From Brachycybe producta (taxonomy: Eukaryota; Arthropoda; Diplopoda; Playtdesmida; Andrognathidae): a stretch of DNA of 64,000 nucleotides. Of the stretch, positions 7,384 to 16,652 are shown piece after piece (the stretch's first letter is position 1; each line of letters starts with the position of its first letter). Position numbers and translations under genes: made by a program. The DNA lies in contig JAUPFP010000133.1 in NCBI GenBank assembly GCA_036925085.1, forward strand, positions 1-64,000. The letters run 5' to 3'. The notes below the pieces were generated by a model. The model was not told where the DNA came from. It searched no databases and worked only from the letters and a program-made list of their open reading frames with translations.

Positions 7384-7703
7384 AAGGCTGAATCAAACCG
7401 AGAAAAGAAAAAACATACCTAATGCCGTGAAATCCGAGGCTTCGGGTAATGAGTAGATCTTGCCATAGCGTATACGTTTCTCCAAGTACTTATACCCCTT
7501 AGCTTATTCCATTCTTGTTTCCAAGGGGTGTAAATAAATCTCAGCCTTGACAAAACAAGAATAAACGTGTTCAGACATGTTTAGGCTTGTTCAAACACGC
7601 CTTGATGTGGTCCAAAGGGTGTGTCTAAATCATGAACTTATGAACACATGTATAGGCATGATGACTCATCTGTCTAATCTGTCCTACTGAAATACTCCTG
7701 AGG
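7384..7703. promoter_or_regulatory. Divergent control region between leftward virus block and rightward RING gene
   Basis: About 320 bp without a substantial frame. It separates the 5' ends of two oppositely directed genes, so it should hold both promoters. No clear TATA box was found for either side. Its most distinctive content is a run of 10-bp repeats at 7563-7602 (separate entry), preceded by weaker in-register decamers from 7543. Confidence 0.5.
7563..7602. promoter_or_regulatory. Four abutting p53-family half-site decamers
   Basis: Against RRRCWWGYYY, the four consecutive decamers are AAACGTGTTC (7563-7572, 9/10), AGACATGTTT (7573-7582, 10/10), AGGCTTGTTC (7583-7592, 10/10) and AAACACGCCT (7593-7602, 9/10), with no spacer. 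The central pair is a perfect full p53/p63/p73 response element. The decamer before (7553-7562) scores 8/10. The site lies 111 bp upstream of the RING ATG and 189 bp from the leftward gene. Binding is inferred. Confidence 0.6.
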
Positions 7704-8319
7704 ATGTACCATGTCTGGTCCCCGTTAACACTATTTCTCATACCTAATGTTAATTTTTCGGAGCATGATAATTCCCGAGCCTATTGTCAAACCTTGGTTG
7801 GGCATGATGCAATTATGTCTTCTTATAATTCATGTATTCCATTTGTAGACATTGCATCTGATTCTGAAACGGAGCCTGAAACTGTCTCGAATGCCTCTAC
7901 TAGAAGTGCTGCAGTTAATAGACATCCAATTGTCTATCTCGATGACTCCAGTAAGTAATTAGATTGGATGTAAAAAAATTTAAAAAAAAAATAATGAAAT
8001 TGCAACTGCAGATGACACGACCGATAGTGAAATTCTCCTCCAGCTGATGGGAAATCCACCTGTAAGCCGAAAAGAAGAACTTCTGGAGAAACTACTACCC
8101 TACGATGATGAAGAAACGGCCACTATCAAATATTGTACTATTTGTTTAGTGAAGGGTGCACGGGTTGTATTTGACCCTTGTAAGCATCAAGCTGCCTGTA
8201 AGGCATGTACAACAACGTTATTAGAAATGGAAAGTTTTTTATGCCCAGTGTGTAGAAACCCCATTTCAAATGTAATTGATGTTTACCAGCCCTTAACAGA
8301 CTTATTGCCAATTCAATGA
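7704..8319 (+). CDS. RING-finger protein (IAP-type RING), two exons
   Basis: Exon 1 is 7704-7950 and exon 2 is 8012-8319, with a 61-nt intron (GTAAGT at 7951, CTGCAG ending at 8011). The phase-1 junction joins the two open frames, while the unspliced read stops at once. The pyrimidine tract is weak. The start may be a later Met in exon 1 (codon 38). The C-terminal RING in exon 2 has CTIC, C-x-H, CKAC and CPVC ligand pairs and ends CPVCRNPISNVIDVY, as in IAP-class E3 ligases, but no BIR domain is present. The acidic N-terminal part has two hydrophobic-acidic stretches (FVDIASDSETE; PIVYLDD) resembling SUMO-interaction motifs, so a SUMO-targeted ligase is possible. AATAAA follows at 8331. The gene lies beside virus genes and converges on the Bcl-2-like gene; viral ownership is likely but not proven. 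Confidence 0.75.
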
Positions 8320-8330
8320 ATATCATCTAA

Positions 8331-8336
8331 AATAAA
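8331..8336 (+). terminator. Poly(A) signal of RING gene
   Basis: AATAAA lies 12 nt after the RING stop codon, on the same strand. Confidence 0.6.
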
Positions 8337-8360
8337 ACCTGAAGTTCTTTTATATATTGA

Positions 8361-8446
8361 ACACTTCTGCAACAGACCTCTGCCTGCCTTGGGATACCAA
8401 GTTTGCTATCCCTAAGCAGGCAGAGGTCTGTGGAATGCAGAAGTGT
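8361..8446. ncRNA. 35-bp stem-loop, primary-microRNA-like hairpin
   Basis: Arms 8361-8396 and 8407-8446 pair over about 35 bp with a 10-nt loop, two single-base bulges and one 4-nt bulge (8432-8435). Length, small bulges and loop size match animal pri-miRNA hairpins. It sits between two convergent genes, beyond both poly(A) signals, in AT-rich flanks. Alternatives are a bidirectional terminator or a cruciform. The strand of any transcript is unknown. Confidence 0.6.
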
Positions 8447-8502
8447 CATGAGTTATTATAAAGAAATGAAACAATACTGCAAAAAATTTCAGCATGTAAC
8501 AT

Positions 8503-8508
8503 TTTATT
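8503..8508 (-). terminator. Poly(A) signal of Bcl-2-like gene
   Basis: Minus-strand AATAAA overlaps the TAA stop of the Bcl-2-like gene. Confidence 0.5.
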
Positions 8509-9013
8509 GCATTCGTATTAATAAATATAACAAAGTGCTAATCATCAGTAATTGCGGAACCACATGAATAACGTTACTCGGAGTGTTGTTAGGTGTTGCG
8601 TAGACATCCTGCATCGCAGCCCATGATCCATTATCTCGAAGCCACGATGCCGATGACTTGAACACGTATTCACCAATATGCACTGCCGTTGCTTCCTCGA
8701 ATCCGGATCTTGCCAGTTGGAGGACGAGTGCGTAAGTCACTATAATTTTACCGAATGATGGTAATCCTCGATAAATTTCGTCCAACAAGAAGGTTAATTC
8801 TTGGTTCAAATGTGACACAGTTTTTAAAGTTGTTGCTATGGATTCGAAAGCTTGAATATCCTTATTTCGAGCTTGTTCGGCGAGTTTGTAAATTGTTCGT
8901 GAAAAGTTGGAATTCACGGTTTCGTGCGATTGCTTGGCTATATGATACACATCAATGGCAATTTTAGTAGATTCCTGCATGTTGAACACCTTATTTGTAA
9001 AAGCTAAGCACAA
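8504..9013 (-). CDS. Bcl-2 family apoptosis regulator (virus-borne)
   Basis: 169 residues. BH1 is recognisable as LPSFGKIIVTYALVLQLA (84-101; SFGK replaces canonical NWGR) and BH2 as SWLRDNGSWAAMQDVY (123-138), in the right order and spacing, followed by a hydrophobic tail VPQLLMISTLLYLLI (152-166) for outer mitochondrial or ER membrane anchoring. A BH3-like helix may be near 57-73 but is weak. Fold and tail fit a pro-survival member that sequesters BH3 proteins or Bax/Bak; direction of effect is inferred. There is no intron in BH2, where animal Bcl-2 genes usually have one, favouring a viral or retroposed copy. A second Met at 12 (MQESTKIAIDVY) could be the true start. The gene is convergent with the RING gene. 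Confidence 0.85.
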   Translation of the reverse strand: MCLAFTNKVFNMQESTKIAIDVYHIAKQSHETVNSNFSRTIYKLAEQARNKDIQAFESIATTLKTVSHLNQELTFLLDEIYRGLPSFGKIIVTYALVLQLARSGFEEATAVHIGEYVFKSSASWLRDNGSWAAMQDVYATPNNTPSNVIHVVPQLLMISTLLYLLIRMQ

Positions 9014-9990
9014 CTAACATTAAAAAGTATAAAAGTGGTAGGCCTTCATATATATATATATGCATAGTATGAATTAAAGCTTCTCACCTTCTATATACAA
9101 AACAACAAAGTCGTGAAAACAAGTTTCTTTATCATCACAGTAGGTGGTATCTAGAAGTTTTAAACTTCTTTCTCTGAGAAGCAAAAAAACTGGGTCAAAG
9201 TTTTTTTTTCTTATGATGAAGCATTATAACATAGCTATGTCTCTATAGCTTATAAACTGGTTGGCCTTGTGGTGCAGAAATGACTCAATGAGAGTCTATG
9301 GGAGATTGGAATGTGGAGCTCGAAATGAGGTCACCATAGTAGTCTATGGAGAAAAGTGGTGCAGAAATGACTTTTCCTATACTACTTACGCCCCCCAGAA
9401 TGTAAAAAAGTGTAGGTCACTGAGTGACCTACAGTTGTTCTCCAAATAGCTATCTGAAAATGTAGGTCACCTAGTGACCTACGATTTAGTCTGTCCCATG
9501 GTTCCTTTTTATTTTAATTCTCCTTTTTTTTATAAATTCCAAAATATGTTTGATGCTTTTTCTGGTGTAATGCGTGGAAGCCCTTGAATTCAAATGATAA
9601 AAGAAATGAAGTGGAAAACGTTTTTCTGATTTTTTTACGAACATATTTAACTATTTTCTGCTTTTTTCACGAATCTGGAACTCAGGCCTAAGTCGGTTTG
9701 ACTGTTAGCATGATACTAATTAAGTTGATTAATAAAGTGAATTGAGTTTCTTTTTTTATTCTATAATGATTTTAATGTTATGTTGTAATCAAGTATGTTT
9801 TTATCTGGTTTTGTTTGTTTTGTTTGCATTTCAATCTCGACGTTTTTGGGAGGGTCGCGTTGTGTGTGTGTTTTGTTTCTGGGCGTATTTTGTATCAATG
9901 TGTACGTGTTCGGGAGGGGGTGGGGTTCCGTTGCTACTATTGTCTACTAGCCGTAGGTAAAATTGAAGCAGTATCTAGATCTTAAGAGAC
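9014..9990. other. Probable virus/host boundary zone, no gene seen
   Basis: Composition becomes AT-rich after 9.05 kb, with a short TA run at 9047-9061. A degenerate tandem repeat of about 43 bp lies at 9269-9372 (GTGGTGCAGAAATGACT recurs at 9269 and 9356). Two 21-bp near-palindromes follow at 9412 and 9462. The viral terminal repeat should be in or near this stretch but cannot be identified without the other end. Confidence 0.4.
9412..9482. repeat. Pair of 21-bp near-perfect palindromes
   Basis: GTAGGTCACTGAGTGACCTA (+C) at 9412-9432 and GTAGGTCACCTAGTGACCTA (+C) at 9462-9482 share arms and differ only in the centre. Each arm contains AGGTCA, the nuclear-receptor half-site, as an inverted repeat with 5-bp spacing. 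Confidence 0.7.
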
Positions 9991-10109
9991 GTATTCTTCA
10001 TGGTTTTTAAGTCAAAGTTAGCGCTAAGTTCGTCAACTTTTACATGAAACATCCTATTAAAAGTTCGCGAGTTTAGCTCTACCTTTGACTTTGCAATCAT
10101 TAAGAATAC
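9991..10109. repeat. Palindromic MITE, family C copy 1
   Basis: Terminal arms GTATTCTTCATGGTTTTTAA and its imperfect complement (ending TCATTAAGAATAC) enclose about 119 bp. The inner arm TCAAAGTTAG is shared with a second copy at 31969-32090. Confidence 0.65.
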
Positions 10110-11424
10110 GACCATTAGAAACGCGCAGCAAAACGACAGAGCAAAAAACAAGAGTTGTTAACTTTGAGGATGATTTAGTTGAGTGTTAAAGATGAACACA
10201 TTTTTCTGCTGAAGATGAAACGCTGCGTCATCTTAGCTTGTCACCCTTCAGCCAGTGGACTTATTTAAGAAATGCAGGTAAAATGTTTTGGTTGAAACTG
10301 AAAGTTCCAAATGAATGTTTGTGAGCTTTAATATATGACTGTATTTCAGCTCCTGGTAGCTAAAAAAAAACTAGTGACGTAGCCATCATATGCATTGTTT
10401 TCTTGTAGTGTTTAAAATATAAGATAATGCCAGATCAACGGGAAATGCTCGAATTGAACGCAATAATCTTTTGCCTAATAGGTATCAGTTTTTTGCGAGC
10501 AAAAGCAACATGATTGCTTGCAGACAAACTTGATGCTTGTAACATAGTATCGGCGCTGAATGCAGCAGTTTCTGCTTGTTGCATTCAGCATGCCGACTAT
10601 TAAAATCAGGCCTGAAAAAACTTCTGCAGCTTGATTTTAATTCTTGAGTACGTATGTTCAGTTCCTGAGTACTTTTGAGACAGTTTAAAAGAGTTTCCTG
10701 TATGTAAGTCGTCTTTCATGTCAAAATAAAAATTTATGAATAGGTCCCTACTTAAAAGTTTTTGCTTTGTTATTGACTTTTTGACATGAATGGCACCTCA
10801 TATATATAGCAAGCTTCTTGAACCACTTCAAAGAGCTTAGGAACTGAACAAATAATGTTTTTGTTAATGTCTGACAAGAAAAACCTTTTTAAAAAAATCT
10901 TTACAGCTTTATAAAGAAATTAATTAAAAAAACTTAATCATAATTAAAATTTCTTAATGTATTTTTTGTAAATGTAGCATAAAAGCTTAAATAATTTATT
11001 AAGTTTTACATGCATATTAATCATATGTTTTGTCTCTCATTTCTGATTTTTATTTTACTTTCTTTGAACATTTAGCTTTATTTCTCATAGATTTTAGTGT
11101 TAGATGTTAAAACTCTTTATTTTTTTTTGAAGACTTTCAACAGTTTGTGAAACTTTAAAGCTTTTGTGGTACTGGTAATAATAAAAAAAAATAGTAACAA
11201 CACTCGTGTTCAGAATTTGCTTTTTAAGAAAAATGGTCTCTTAGATCTTTTTTTGTTTGTTGTTTTTTCTTTGTGGCAAATTTGACCAAGCATAACGTTG
11301 TATTTTTTTTTTGTTTGACCGACTTTTTATGTCTTATTATATACTTGTTTATATTTTAGTACACCGACTCGTAACGCGCATGTAGTAAAAACTAAAAGAA
11401 AACGTTGGCCACATTCCTATATAT
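10110..11424. other. AT-rich host DNA, no gene seen
   Basis: No coding frame, RNA gene or complete repeat could be supported. Short shared words such as GTTCAGTTCCTGAGTACTTT (10657) recur near 13350 and suggest decayed elements. Confidence 0.5.
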
Positions 11425-11880
11425 TAGTGGTTCTCAAACTTTTTGATTGCTCGCAGCACAGTCTTTTTTACCTAGAGAAGTTACAGCTCATCTAGCAAAA
11501 CTCAGGCACATTAGTGAGCCACAGAACATTTTTTTTTGTAATGTGGTTTAGTGCTTTACGTGTAAATAGGAAAGATTTACAGTAAGTCTTCAGCTAGAGG
11601 GTTTCACGTTAACAGGCTACATCGCAAAATTACTTTGAAAAATCTCCACAAAGAGCGCTAGCATCGTTTTTCTATTGAACCCATAGACCCAGTGTTAAAG
11701 AAAAAACGTTGATTTTTGAAATACACAGTCGCAACAGTATGTTTATTTTTCATATTTAAAGTTGTCCAATTTTGATGGTTCTAAATGCAATGTGCACCTT
11801 AAATATATGCTCGTCTAGTGATGTAATGACAAAAAATTGGTAAGTCTATTTCTATTTTTTAAAAAAATTATTTCAAAATT

Positions 11881-12117
11881 GTGAATTTCTAACTCTTTAT
11901 GTTAAACTCCATTGAGTACGTGCTCGTAAGCAAAAAAACATCCATTAAAATGCTCGTAAAAATACCTAAAAATAATTTTTAAAAACCAGAAAAATTTCAG
12001 CACGTTGGCTTCATATTTTTAGGTATATTATGAGCTAAAATGCACATAAAATATAATATAAATTTGTGCTTACAAGCGCGTACTCAATGGAGTTTAACAT
12101 AAGAGTTAAAAATTCGC
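11881..12117. repeat. Palindromic MITE with ~50-bp arms
   Basis: The left arm (11881-11931) containing TTAAACTCCATTGAGTACG is the near-complement of the right arm (12067-12117) containing CGTACTCAATGGAGTTTAA. Confidence 0.75.
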
Positions 12118-12375
12118 GATTCCTTTGACGCAGACACAATGGTAACAGGGTCTTTCTGCCTAGTTTCTTTGTGCTTATTGTAGTTGTTTTGTTAATGTGT
12201 TTACGTATTGTAAAATTCATGTTGATCCATGACTGATGATACTAGAATCTGGCGTGCGGACGCGGCTATAGACGCACAAGTCTATAGACACAGCCGCAGA
12301 CGCTCCGGAAGAATCCTAGGGGTGGCAAAACTTACAGGTTTTGCGTCTCGCGACCGAGGCAAGGGAGAGTCTGTG
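12118..12375. repeat. Fragment related to the 21.6-22.3 kb foldback element
   Basis: It shares, in one orientation, GACGCAGAC followed by a TTCTTTGTGCTT-like segment, GACTGATGATACTAG, CCGGAAGAATCC and GGTGGCAAAAC...GGTTTTGCGTCT with the 684-bp foldback element. It is diverged and lacks the full arms. Confidence 0.6.
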
Positions 12376-12492
12376 CTCGTAGGTACTGAGTTTATTGTGC
12401 CTATTGGATAAAAAACGGCCTGATTTTCAGTAAAACATCCAAAAATTCGTGGCACAGCTAGCAAAACTCACGGCACACCCTTTGGGAATTAC

Positions 12493-15385
12493 AACTATAG
12501 GCCCTATACTGTGTTTCTGGTCAACACCCGATTCCTTCTTACGAGAACGGAGTTTTTTTTTTGTTCTTTCTTCAGTAGCAGTTTACATTTACTGCACTTA
12601 TAATAGAAAATTGTTACCGTGGAGGAAAAAAAACAAAAGTACTTTTTTTTACGAATGGTCGACTCGATCTTTTTATTTTAAATCCAACTTTGAACTTGTT
12701 TGGTGAAAGGAAAATGATGTACATATAAAATATACAAATGGTTTGTGAAAAAGTAAGACGATTTTCTGGGCTATTGTGCTTTTTTTACTTTTATTTTGAA
12801 TTTTCAGCAATAGGGGTGGATTTTTCTTTTATGTTTTTTGCAGTCAATAGGGTTAGGAGCCTACATAGAGGTTAAAACAATTGGATTGGGGACATTTTGG
12901 GTTATTGGACTTTTTTTTTACTCAAATAAGAAAGTTGCTGCTGCTTTTCTACGATGACATTTTTTTCTCTCCATACATTGTGAGATTTAAATCAATATAA
13001 ACTAATACGAAACTATACCTTTACTTTGTTACTATTTCTAATTATTATCTATTATACAGTATTATTTTTCTAATTATTATTTTCTATTGTATTTATTATC
13101 ATATGTAATTAACAAGGCTAAAACGTATACTGACAATTTGAACCCACTTAGAATACGCTATTATACCATATTAAGTGGCATTTGTACAATAATAATCATA
13201 AACTGATTATTTTTGTACAAATGACACTTAATTGCATAAAACGTACAAATTGCATACTTAAAAAAAACAAATTTGCATAAAGTTCCATTATTCCATCTTA
13301 TTTTTTCGCAAACATCTGAATACGAATTTTAAGACACTATTGCATGCGTTCAGTTCCTAAGCACTTTTGAAAGTTGAAACTGCTCGAGGAAGTTTGATGT
13401 GCTTAGGATATGAGTGACAAATAAAAAAAAACCGCTCGATGCGCTAGTCGAGCATATCGTGTGTTAAATGTCGTCGCTCGATGAAGAGCGCTCGAACGAG
13501 CAGAAAATAGGTAAATAAGGCACCTTTTTTTCGATAACAAAAATGGAGAAAACAAGCCTCCATCTCAAAAACTATTTGAGATAAAGCGAAAAACGGATTT
13601 CAGTTTCTGAAAGCGTCCACTTAATATTACCAATAAACAAAAAACGCAAAAAAAAACCCAGCTTCTTCATCATTTTGAATATAAAAGGTTTTCTATTTTA
13701 GGCATTAGATGGCGCCAACTGAAATGCAAGCTATGCATTCAGTTAATTTTTGAGCAGTTATCGCAAGTGGGTTCAAACAAAGCAATGAGTGCAAAATAAA
13801 ATAGATGCTTAGGAACTTAACGGGCACCCGATAATATTCAGCTACTACTTGAACACAATCATTAAATCTTGCTTTGAGCTCTTTGAAGTAAATCCAACTT
13901 AAAAATAAAATATGGCCAAACACTCAACATTTCTTTTTTTTTTTGTTCACCAAATGTCACATTTTTTTATTTAAGGAGTTTGTTCAAAATATCTAAAAAT
14001 AAAAAAAGTCGGGCCCTTTTGTTGATGTCACTAAATGGATGGTCTTCCTTCAGATGGACTTTAACACATGGGAGATGGATTAGTTGTAAATTGAATGAAC
14101 TTCTATTTAAAAAGTGAGACATGTCTGAGAAAAACTGTATGGATTGCTTTGCTTTTAAGTAAACGACACACTTTTTTATATTTAGCTTTCTAACATTGTC
14201 TATTTTCTAGACAAGCATTTATCTCTTCTTTTTTTTTCTATTCTGTTGATTGGACCAAGACGTTTTTCTTTCTCTGTGTGTGTCTTTGCCGTGCAGGCAT
14301 GATGTGTATGTAGTTGTCCACAGTTAGTAAAAAATGCTATGTCAGCTACCAATGTATGCAATAGAGTGAAAAAGTAAAACATGGGGTTTCTAAGTTTCAG
14401 GCTCTTTTTTTTTGGGGGGGGATTGTTTCTATTTTCATTGATAAATTGAGTCTCGAGATCTCATCCATCCCCTTCTTTTTTTTTTCTTTTATTCCACTTG
14501 AAGATCTTTAGTGGATCTATGCAAATACGAGCTCTTTAAATCGAAATTAAGGTGTGAAGATGAAGTGAACAAGAAGGTAGTGGTTTGCCTGTAATGGATT
14601 GAAAGAAGAAGAAGAAAGATTTCAAAGATGCAACCATGCGTTACTTATACATGTATTTTAAAAGAACTGAGAAATAAACCAAAAAAAAAAAATGTTGCTG
14701 AGATAGCGGATTTTTTTTTTGTCTCGCGCTACAATTTTTTTTACTGAGGTTTTACTTTTTTTTTTTCTTCTTTCAAACTTTATATAAATAATGGAGAGAT
14801 TTTTTTTAAGATTTTTTTTTGTTGAAACTATAGACCGAACTGGTTAGAAAATTGATTTCATTATCAACTTTATTCATCATTTATATTGGGCTCGAAATAT
14901 AAGATACAGGGTTTTTTATTATAGAACTTTCTGATAAAGATCTTTTAAAAGTATATATATATTTTTTAGAAAATGGGGGGGGGGGTGAAGTTTTTTTTTT
15001 TTAGCTAACTGTAGCCTACGTCAGCAGACTAATAAACATTAAATAAAAGAATGAAATTACTTAATGGATAAAAAGAAATACTGTTATTATTAAATTAGAT
15101 TTGTGCGTTGGTGTTCAAATCCACTGATAGGTTGTCGGTCCTATGTGGATACGTTTTACAACAGTTTGAAAGGTTTGTGCTGCCCCTGAAAGATATTAAA
15201 TTGGGCAATCACTGTTGACACACTCATCTTTTTGTTCGTAATGATAATAATGAACAAACCTAAAACAAAATTTTATGTCAAACAATAAAATTGTGAGTTT
15301 TTTTAAGTAGTTAATGGAAAAATTCATCTTTATTAACATCATCACATAAGTCACAGAAAAAGTACAAATTCAAAAAGCTGACTTA
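12493..15385. other. AT-rich host DNA, no gene seen
   Basis: Many T-tracts, a run of CGCTCGA-type words at 13432-13495, a short poly-G tract at 14978 and inverted GTTCCTAAGCAC words near 13350. No supported gene. Confidence 0.5.
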
Positions 15386-15525
15386 GCACTTGAACTTTAA
15401 CCTGAATCCTCCGAGCAGTGTTTCAATATTGGCGAACCTTTTTTCAATTGTACTCAATAAAAAACAGGATTTTTTTCTAACTTGGGTTTCAATTATCAAA
15501 GGGTTCAAGTTAAAGTTCAAGTGCA
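15386..15525. repeat. Palindromic MITE, family B copy
   Basis: Ends GCACTTGAACTTTAAC and GTTAAAGTTCAAGTGC are exact inverted repeats. Related pieces occur at about 30571, 31186-31240, 37205-37370 and 45680-45800. Confidence 0.7.
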
Positions 15526-16450
15526 ACGTTTTCATTTTGAATTCAGGTCAAAGTCACAAATTTTTTGTTGTTGTAACTGTTGCTTTAAATTTGATGTTAG
15601 TTAGGGATTTTAAGTGGGGACATAATTAATGTCTGTGCTAGAAATGAAAAGGTTCTGTAAATAAACCCGCCTATGAAATCAAACGAAAATGCGTTGATGT
15701 TTTTCGACGCAAAAACGTCACCATTTTAGAAATAACCTTATATGAAGAAATTCAAATTGTTTTCATAACTAGAAAGGTAGAAGATTATGCTAAAAGTTTT
15801 CATGACAATATCTTAAAAAAAAATAACATTTTATAGCAGTTTGGCATTTAATGAAAAACTTTGTAAATGTTTGCATGAACTTTGTTAGCCAATTTTTACT
15901 GATGATGATATTTATTTATTGTTTGTGTAATATTTAATGTCGCTTATACTATTATGGATGATCTTTGCTTGTTAATTAATTCTCCGTTTAAAATTGCATT
16001 TTGTTTGTTTAACTAGCAAAGGACAGAGGGAGAGAGAGAAAAGGGGAGAGAGAGAGAGAGTGGGAGAGAGGGTCCTTTCTATCTTTGATTTCCTTTCTTG
16101 TTTGCTTGTCGTTTGCAATCATGCTAGACGATTACAAGGTGATTCATAAAGAACAAAACTCATATATTCGGCGGTAAACCATAATATGATAGTAGGCGCA
16201 TCTGCAAACTAAAATCTAGTTTAGTATTTTTTTATACTGTCAAGATCCTAGAAAGGTTATACTTTCAACTCCTAGAGGGAGAAGACCATCGTCCAAGGCG
16301 AGAAGATGCCATGGTTCTCGGACACGTTTTTTTTTACAAACGTCCTCGTGTTGTTTCCGAAAGAGACTTTTCTGTTTTCTTTACAGATATTTTTTTGTTG
16401 TTTCCGATTGCGCCTCTGGAAGTTACACCATCTTGCTCTGCCAGACTGCT
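15526..16450. other. Host DNA with GA-rich tract and MITE fragment
   Basis: A family A fragment (ACTAGAAAGGTAG) is at 15768-15780 and a GA-rich microsatellite at 16027-16072. No supported gene; short frames around 16272-16556 do not look coding. Confidence 0.5.
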
Positions 16451-16652
16451 CACAGGCAATTAGAAATCGAACAGAAGTTGGATCCACCCTTTTTATGACA
16501 GCCGGCAACTTCTTATTGGTTTGTTGTGTGGTTCGAATTTGAAAAGGGAGGAGCATGTGACGTCAGACTATATAATCAACCAATTAGAAGTAGCGTTCGT
16601 CATAAAAAGGGCGGCGCCAACTTCTGTTTGTGCCGATTTCTAATTGCCTGTG
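16451..16652. repeat. Foldback MITE with CACAGGCAATT ends
   Basis: Arms 16451-16499 and 16599-16652 are complementary (CACAGGCAATTAGAAATCG against CGATTTCTAATTGCCTGTG, with more pairing inward to CCCTTTTTATGAC). The same arm type occurs inside the Helitron-like copies at 35.7 and 56.8 kb. Confidence 0.75.

Larger units (their letters stand above)
11425..12492. mobile_element. hAT-like remnant with nested insertions
   Basis: The left end TAGTGGTTCTCAAACTTTTT and right end CACCCTTTGGGAATTAC are facing hAT-type (Charlie-like) termini. A complete 237-bp palindromic element (11881-12117) and a foldback-derived fragment (12118-12375) lie inside. No transposase frame remains and no clear 8-bp target duplication was found. 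Confidence 0.5.

Noticed and set aside
7387..7440. Minus-strand leader mini-ORF and splice donor before the exonuclease-like gene
   Set aside because: The implied intron would be about 30 nt and the mini-ORF ends at the donor, so it was not annotated.
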